From CAZOLI01 sp964580675 (GTDB taxonomy: Bacteria > Planctomycetota > MHYJ01 > CAYXQY01), in NCBI GenBank assembly GCA_964580675.1, contig CAZOLI010000006.1, forward strand, positions 60,149-124,148: 64,000 bases of DNA. Reading direction: 5' to 3'. Shown piece after piece: positions 60,080 through 64,000 of this stretch. The stretch's first letter is position 1, and each line of letters starts with the position of its first letter. The notes beneath the pieces are model-generated. The model was given only the letters and a program-made list of their open reading frames with translations. It ran no database searches and was not told where the DNA came from. Made by a program: the position numbers and the translations under genes.

Positions 60080-61528
60080 CTAATCCTCCTCGTCTTTCTC
60101 CTTCGGGGGAAGGGGCAAATTCCTGAACGGTTTTCGGAGGTTTTTCCAGTACCAGTTGCCGGAGTTTCGGAGGGTGAGGTACACATTGACGTAAAAATCC
60201 TCCGGATTACGACCAATTTTGAACAGCCCGACCAGCAGCTCTTTCTTCTTCCGGTCGTACAGAATCATGTCGGGCTCCGCATTTTCCCTCGTCAGGTGTT
60301 CCGCACGTTTTTCGTAATTCGACGGAGAAAAAACCCGGGTATTTCGAATGCGTGGTCTTTCTCCCTCGAACATACGGACCCTCAGCAACCCTCCTTCCTT
60401 CACCGGTTTTTCATTTTTCCGAATGGCCAACCGGAGAAAATAAATATCACCGGTGTAGGTCTGTTTCCCATTTTTCTTCTTGAGTTCGCCCCGGAGGATT
60501 TTCATCCCTTTTACGGCCACCTCAACCGGAGGCTCGGCTTCGTTCTCGTCCTGGTTTTTTTCGGAATCAGTCGACGGGTCTTCCGGTTCCGTTTCCTTCT
60601 TCTTTTGTTCCCGTTCCTTCGCCAGGTCCCTGAGGTTTTTCCGGGTCTTCTTCCAGGGTTTTGACTTCTTTTTTGTGATGGATTGATCGGTCCGGTAGTT
60701 ATAGGAATAGGAGTAATTATTAAGAACCCTGATTCCGGACACTTCTTTTTCAAACGCAACGGTTTCCTCCGGGTGAATGGTTCTTGAAAGGTTTATTTGA
60801 ACGGTTTTCGTTTCCTTCTGGGTCCGGAGGAGTTTGACCTCTATGGACACACTTTCCAAACCGACGTCCAGGCCGTTTCGAACGCCTCCCTGAATAAATA
60901 TCGTTTCCGCATCCGTCCGCCAGAAACGCCAGTGAGCCACTTCCACATTATTTTTGCCCGGGAAGGATTTGTCCTTCCCCAGATTCAACCGCTTCGGGAA
61001 AATCATGCTTTCCTTCCCGTACTCGCCGGACCGGCCCGAACCTTTCTCGGAGGACTGGACCGGATCGGGATTGGTTTCGTCCCGTCCCCCACGAAACGTG
61101 ATGTTCATAAAATCCCCTTTCCGCCGGGCACCGGCCGTTATTCTGTACCCCGTTATTTCTTCCTTCGTCTTCAGGGTGTCCTCAAACGCCGTAACCCGAC
61201 CCGGTGGCACCTGATCCGGCTTCATCTCCACATCCGAAACCACCTTCCCGTCCTTTAACAGTTCAATTTTCAGAGAAAGGTCGGTAAGAGGAGTTCGTTT
61301 CAGGTTCCAGAACCAGAATGAAACATCCACGTCCCCGTTCATTCGCGAGGGCTCCACGGATACGTGATCCACGGTGATTCCCGTTTGCCGAACCTCCTCG
61401 GGCTGTTCCTTCGTCTTCTGACCGGAAAGAGCACCGGTGGTCAATAATAGCAGAATCCCGGCCAGGGCGGCCGACACACAGAAACTTATGGTGTTTATAC
61501 CGGGAACGACCGAATCTTTGGGTTTCAT
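60080..61528 (-). CDS. Exported protein with two FxLYD-like beta domains
   Basis: A 482-residue exported protein. Its signal peptide covers about residues 10-36 (I-S-F-C-V-S-A-A-L-A-G-I-L-L-L-L-T-T-G-A-L-S-G). The mature part has an N-terminal beta domain of about 110 residues (S-F-W-F-W-N-L-K-R-T-P-L-T-D-L), a second one with the same outline (I-F-I-Q-G-G-V-R-N-G-L-D-V-G-L-E-S), a highly charged Lys/Glu-rich linker, and a C-terminal beta domain. The first two resemble FxLYD or DUF3426-type repeats, judging from the pattern V-x-N-x-x-x-x-x-L-x-x-V. The frame extends to a GTG at 61558, but the ATG at 61528 is preferred. Function unknown. It is convergent with the 58426 gene. Confidence 0.7.
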   Translation of the reverse strand: MKPKDSVVPGINTISFCVSAALAGILLLLTTGALSGQKTKEQPEEVRQTGITVDHVSVEPSRMNGDVDVSFWFWNLKRTPLTDLSLKIELLKDGKVVSDVEMKPDQVPPGRVTAFEDTLKTKEEITGYRITAGARRKGDFMNITFRGGRDETNPDPVQSSEKGSGRSGEYGKESMIFPKRLNLGKDKSFPGKNNVEVAHWRFWRTDAETIFIQGGVRNGLDVGLESVSIEVKLLRTQKETKTVQINLSRTIHPEETVAFEKEVSGIRVLNNYSYSYNYRTDQSITKKKSKPWKKTRKNLRDLAKEREQKKKETEPEDPSTDSEKNQDENEAEPPVEVAVKGMKILRGELKKKNGKQTYTGDIYFLRLAIRKNEKPVKEGGLLRVRMFEGERPRIRNTRVFSPSNYEKRAEHLTRENAEPDMILYDRKKKELLVGLFKIGRNPEDFYVNVYLTLRNSGNWYWKNLRKPFRNLPLPPKEKDEED

Positions 61529-61593
61529 AAAAGCCTGTCGGAATGTCGTAGAATTCACCGAACAAACATGCGGATACCAATCGATAGGGGAGG

Positions 61594-62886
61594 CTATTGA
61601 ATGTTCTTTAATTCATCGGCCATGATCTCGGCCGCCTCCGGGCCGAGAGCGTCCTGAGTATATTCGATGAGCCGTTCAAATTGCCGGTGAAAGTTGTGTT
61701 CCTCGCAGCCGAGCGGGCTTTTGAAATAACTGGCAAGATGGGTCATCGGGCCTTTTTCGTTCCGCCGGCCGGCGAGGTCGGCGAAACGGATGAGATCCAG
61801 GACAAGCGGGGCGGCAAGGGCGGAATCAGAACCCTGCCAGATCAGCTGCAGAGACATTTTTGTGTTCAGGAATCCCTCGAAGTGAACAAAATCCCACGCC
61901 GTTTTCCAGTCTCCAAGAGACGGAACATAATCAATCCGAACCCCCGAGTGCAGACCATTGTTCGAAAGAATGCGGGACAGTGGTTCCTGCTTGTCTCTGG
62001 TTTTGGCTTCCCGGGTTTCCTCACTCCGCAGGGTTCGTCCATCCTGATTCCCCAGGATGTTGTGCCCCTCCCAGCTCAATACTTTCAGCGCCCTTGACAT
62101 AAACATGGGGGCAAGCACCGTTTTCAGCAGGGTCTCTCCGGTTTTGGCGTCCTGGCCCATGTGGGGAACCTTATTCTGAAGAGCCAGGTTCCGGATCGGC
62201 TCGTACGATGCACCGGGGGAGGGCGTAAAATTAACGTACGGACAGGATTCCTGAACAGCTGCTGTAGCATACAGGATGCTCGGCGTTCGACGGAACGAAG
62301 AGGATTGGTCGGCCTCCTTCAGGACCGAAATATATTCTTCCGGTTCCCGGAGTTCCGGTAGGGAAACCGATGGTTCCGTGGAAGCAAGATTTACAACGAC
62401 GACATTGTCCAGTTCGTTTTGTTGACGAAAGGATTGAATCTGCTGCCGAACGTTCTCCACCTGTCCCATCGGGGAATCGGTACGGGACAAAGTATGTTCG
62501 TTCGAAAGCTGATCAACGTATTCCTCCGATCCCGGATGTATCCCGGGTTCAATTCGCTCCGATATCGTATCCAGGAAATCCGAACTCGCCTCGATGAGAT
62601 CCCGTCCGAAAATACCGGACGTTTCCTCGAGCTCTCGCATGGTTTGACCGGGAACCGGTACCGTAACGTCGCAGCCCCCAAACACAAGGGCGTCAAGGTC
62701 GGCCACGGGCAGTTCCCCAAAAGGCGGCTGTTCGGTCACCAGGCCCCTCGGGGGCTGAAGATCGTTCCGAATGGCGTGTGTGCCAACCATGGTGGTGGTG
62801 GAAACCGCACCACAGGCACCGATCAGCCAGACCCCAAGGCGCTCCGGTGTTTCGTCCGTCGTCGAATTTTGAGGGTGACCGCTCAT
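61594..62886 (-). CDS. ino1: Inositol-3-phosphate synthase
   Basis: Converts glucose-6-phosphate to myo-inositol-3-phosphate with NAD. The 430 residues show the family pattern: G-V-W-L-I-G-A-C-G-A-V-S-T near 18-30, D-L-D-A-L-V-F-G-G-C-D, V-V-V-N-L-A-S-T-E-P, P-H-M-G-Q-D-A-K-T-G-E-T-L-L-K-T-V-L-A and H-N-I-L-G-N-Q-D-G (usually N-x-L-G-N-x-D-G). N-K-V is present upstream. It begins one base after the stop of the terpene-cyclase-like gene and is surely co-transcribed with it. The frame reaches a GTG at 62913, but the ATG at 62886 is chosen. Inositol is unusual in bacteria and is found in planctomycetes and actinobacteria. Confidence 0.92.
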   Translation of the reverse strand: MSGHPQNSTTDETPERLGVWLIGACGAVSTTTMVGTHAIRNDLQPPRGLVTEQPPFGELPVADLDALVFGGCDVTVPVPGQTMRELEETSGIFGRDLIEASSDFLDTISERIEPGIHPGSEEYVDQLSNEHTLSRTDSPMGQVENVRQQIQSFRQQNELDNVVVVNLASTEPSVSLPELREPEEYISVLKEADQSSSFRRTPSILYATAAVQESCPYVNFTPSPGASYEPIRNLALQNKVPHMGQDAKTGETLLKTVLAPMFMSRALKVLSWEGHNILGNQDGRTLRSEETREAKTRDKQEPLSRILSNNGLHSGVRIDYVPSLGDWKTAWDFVHFEGFLNTKMSLQLIWQGSDSALAAPLVLDLIRFADLAGRRNEKGPMTHLASYFKSPLGCEEHNFHRQFERLIEYTQDALGPEAAEIMADELKNIQ

Positions 62887-62887
62887 G

Positions 62888-64000
62888 TTACTTTTCTTTC
62901 TGGACCCAGTCACGGCAGATGTTCAATGCCAGAAGACTGTAACTTGTGGCGAGAACCGGATCATCCTCACGCCACCGGCCGATTTCGTTTTTCCAGAAAC
63001 CATCTTCACGCTGTAGTTCGGCCAGTCGATCCACGAGCTCCCGGGACCAGTGATGAACCACGTTGTCTTCGTCCGTTTTGATCTCCTCTATTGTCGGTTT
63101 TCCCCAGACGGACAGCGCTTTGGCCAATGTGTGGAAATAATAATACAGGCCCTGCTTTCCCTTATCCGGCTCTCCTTTGACGGACATACCCGGATTCTTT
63201 TCGAGGGTGTAATTCTTTCGGGCCCAGCGGTACGCGGAGCGGACTCGGGGATCGTCTTTGTCGAGCTGAGCGTAGATGAAACTCTTCAAACCCGCGTACG
63301 TCATGGTTCCGTAAGAGGGCGCCACTTTCTCCCCGCTCGGCAATTTCTTCGCGCCGTCGGCACCCCGTCCGTAACTGAAGGCCGGATAATACATAAACCC
63401 GCCGTCGTCCTGAATTTTTATCCCCTTTTTCTTGAAGAACTTCTTCAGGTCATTCGATTCGGACCGGTTCTGCGACCGCTGGAGAAATTTCACCGCTCGG
63501 TCCCAGGCGGGATGATCCTCCGGCAAATCAGCCGATTGTAATGCCTGAAGCGCGAATTGTGTATTGGACATGTCCGCGTCCGGTTTTTCCTTCTTCTGGT
63601 CGTAGTCGAATCCACCGTAGGCCCAGTGATCTTCACCGACGTCGTGGAACTGTTCGGAAAATTGCGAATTCGCAATGTATTGACGGGCTCGAGCAATCGG
63701 CTCGGCAAATTTGTCGTTCTTCCACTTCGGATAGGCATCGCGGGCGGACACAAGGGCCAGAAGGGCAATGCTTGTCTTGTAATTTGTCAGTTTTGGCGGG
63801 GGACCCGGATCAATGATCGAACCGTTGTCCTGCTGCCGACTTAAAATATAGTTGACACCGGCCTTGAACTTGTCCAGGTGTTTCTTCAGGAACTTCGGGG
63901 GACCTTCCGCCAGTATCCTCACCGCAAAGCCCGTATAGGATACGTCCGGTATGGTTTTCCCCCTCATTTTTACCGGCCAGGCCCCGGATTCATCGTGGTG
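62888..64000 (-). CDS. Terpene-cyclase-fold (prenyltransferase/squalene-oxidase repeat) protein, 5' end beyond window
   Basis: The 370 visible residues show QW-like repeats: R-Q-Q-D-N-G-S-I, W-A-Y-G-G-F-D-Y, Q-D-D-G-G-F-M-Y-Y, Y-G-T-M-T-Y-A-G-L-K-S, Q-R-E-D-G-F-W-K-N, with helices between them. This is the alpha/alpha barrel shared by squalene cyclases and prenyltransferase subunits. The catalytic D-x-D-D-T-A motif is not seen in the part present, so an enzymatic role is unproven. The frame is open through the window edge, with E-S-G-A-W-P-V-K before the first internal Met, so the true start lies outside. It is coupled to ino1. Such proteins are abundant in planctomycetes. Confidence 0.85.
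   Translation of the reverse strand, partial: HHDESGAWPVKMRGKTIPDVSYTGFAVRILAEGPPKFLKKHLDKFKAGVNYILSRQQDNGSIIDPGPPPKLTNYKTSIALLALVSARDAYPKWKNDKFAEPIARARQYIANSQFSEQFHDVGEDHWAYGGFDYDQKKEKPDADMSNTQFALQALQSADLPEDHPAWDRAVKFLQRSQNRSESNDLKKFFKKKGIKIQDDGGFMYYPAFSYGRGADGAKKLPSGEKVAPSYGTMTYAGLKSFIYAQLDKDDPRVRSAYRWARKNYTLEKNPGMSVKGEPDKGKQGLYYYFHTLAKALSVWGKPTIEEIKTDEDNVVHHWSRELVDRLAELQREDGFWKNEIGRWREDDPVLATSYSLLALNICRDWVQKEK

Noticed and set aside
1..64000. tRNA, rRNA, CRISPR or insertion-sequence features
   Set aside because: No cloverleaf, no ribosomal RNA, no regular repeat-spacer pattern and no transposase reading frame was recognised in the intergenic intervals.

Overview
The window reads as a chromosome segment from a bacterium of the Planctomycetota or a close PVC relative. 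This is inference from gene content, since no rRNA gene is present. The supporting signs are a squalene-type C30 carotenoid cluster (crtN, crtQ, crtO-like, crtP, aldH), a terpene-cyclase-fold repeat protein beside inositol-phosphate synthase, a large leucine-rich-repeat protein, an ECF sigma/anti-sigma pair, and three proteins sharing a short HEAT-like motif (K/R-A-T/R-x-x-L-x-x-x-G-x-x-x-x-P-x-L) that I associate with planctomycetes. GC content is moderate, proteins are rich in Asp/Glu, and no tRNA, rRNA, IS element or CRISPR array was seen. One 100-base N run (32310-32409) is an assembly gap that truncates a gene.

Layout. 1-4.3 kb: the start of trxB, an unknown acidic protein, a DUF2752 membrane protein, and the rpsB-tsf-pyrH operon with a good promoter. 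4.6-11.1 kb: a minus-strand run of DJ-1 protein, lysS, LolCE permease, LolD ATPase, a possible 21-residue ORF, lysA and a membrane-bound C39-like peptidase. 11.7-14.8 kb: a large exported STN-domain protein and an SRPBCC protein. 15.2-22.5 kb: the carotenoid cluster. 22.5-26.7 kb: a visibly AT-rich stretch with a helical-repeat protein and the LRR protein. 26.6-30.1 kb: a same-strand set of serpin, ECF sigma, ZAS anti-sigma, a possible 27-residue ORF and the LRR gene. 30.4-31.9 kb: Zn-ribbon protein, archaemetzincin, DUF309. 32.4-38.3 kb: gap-truncated protein, Ski2-like helicase, NAD(P)HX dehydratase, DUF488, lipoprotein, cold-shock protein. 38.5-46.2 kb: HEAT/CPCC membrane protein, PDZ protein, Hsp20, LonB-type protease and a small partner. 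46.3-64 kb: dnaE, a selenocysteine-containing MsrA, ligA, a Ser/Thr kinase, mfd, a 28-residue-repeat membrane protein, a secreted protein, inositol-3-phosphate synthase and a partial squalene-cyclase-like protein.

The most striking item is msrA at 50003-50755. Its active-site Cys codon is an in-frame TGA, so the motif reads G-U-F-W. A hairpin with the geometry of a bacterial SECIS follows immediately, and the rest of the protein contains no cysteine. It appears to be an exported, single-selenocysteine methionine sulfoxide reductase that a standard gene finder would split or call broken.

Three themes recur. One is protein quality control and oxidative repair (MsrA, Hsp20, Lon, DJ-1, TrxB). 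A second is envelope biogenesis and membrane pigments (Lol, carotenoids, terpene-cyclase repeats). The third is extracytoplasmic proteolysis and its control (serpin, C39 peptidase, archaemetzincin, ECF sigma).
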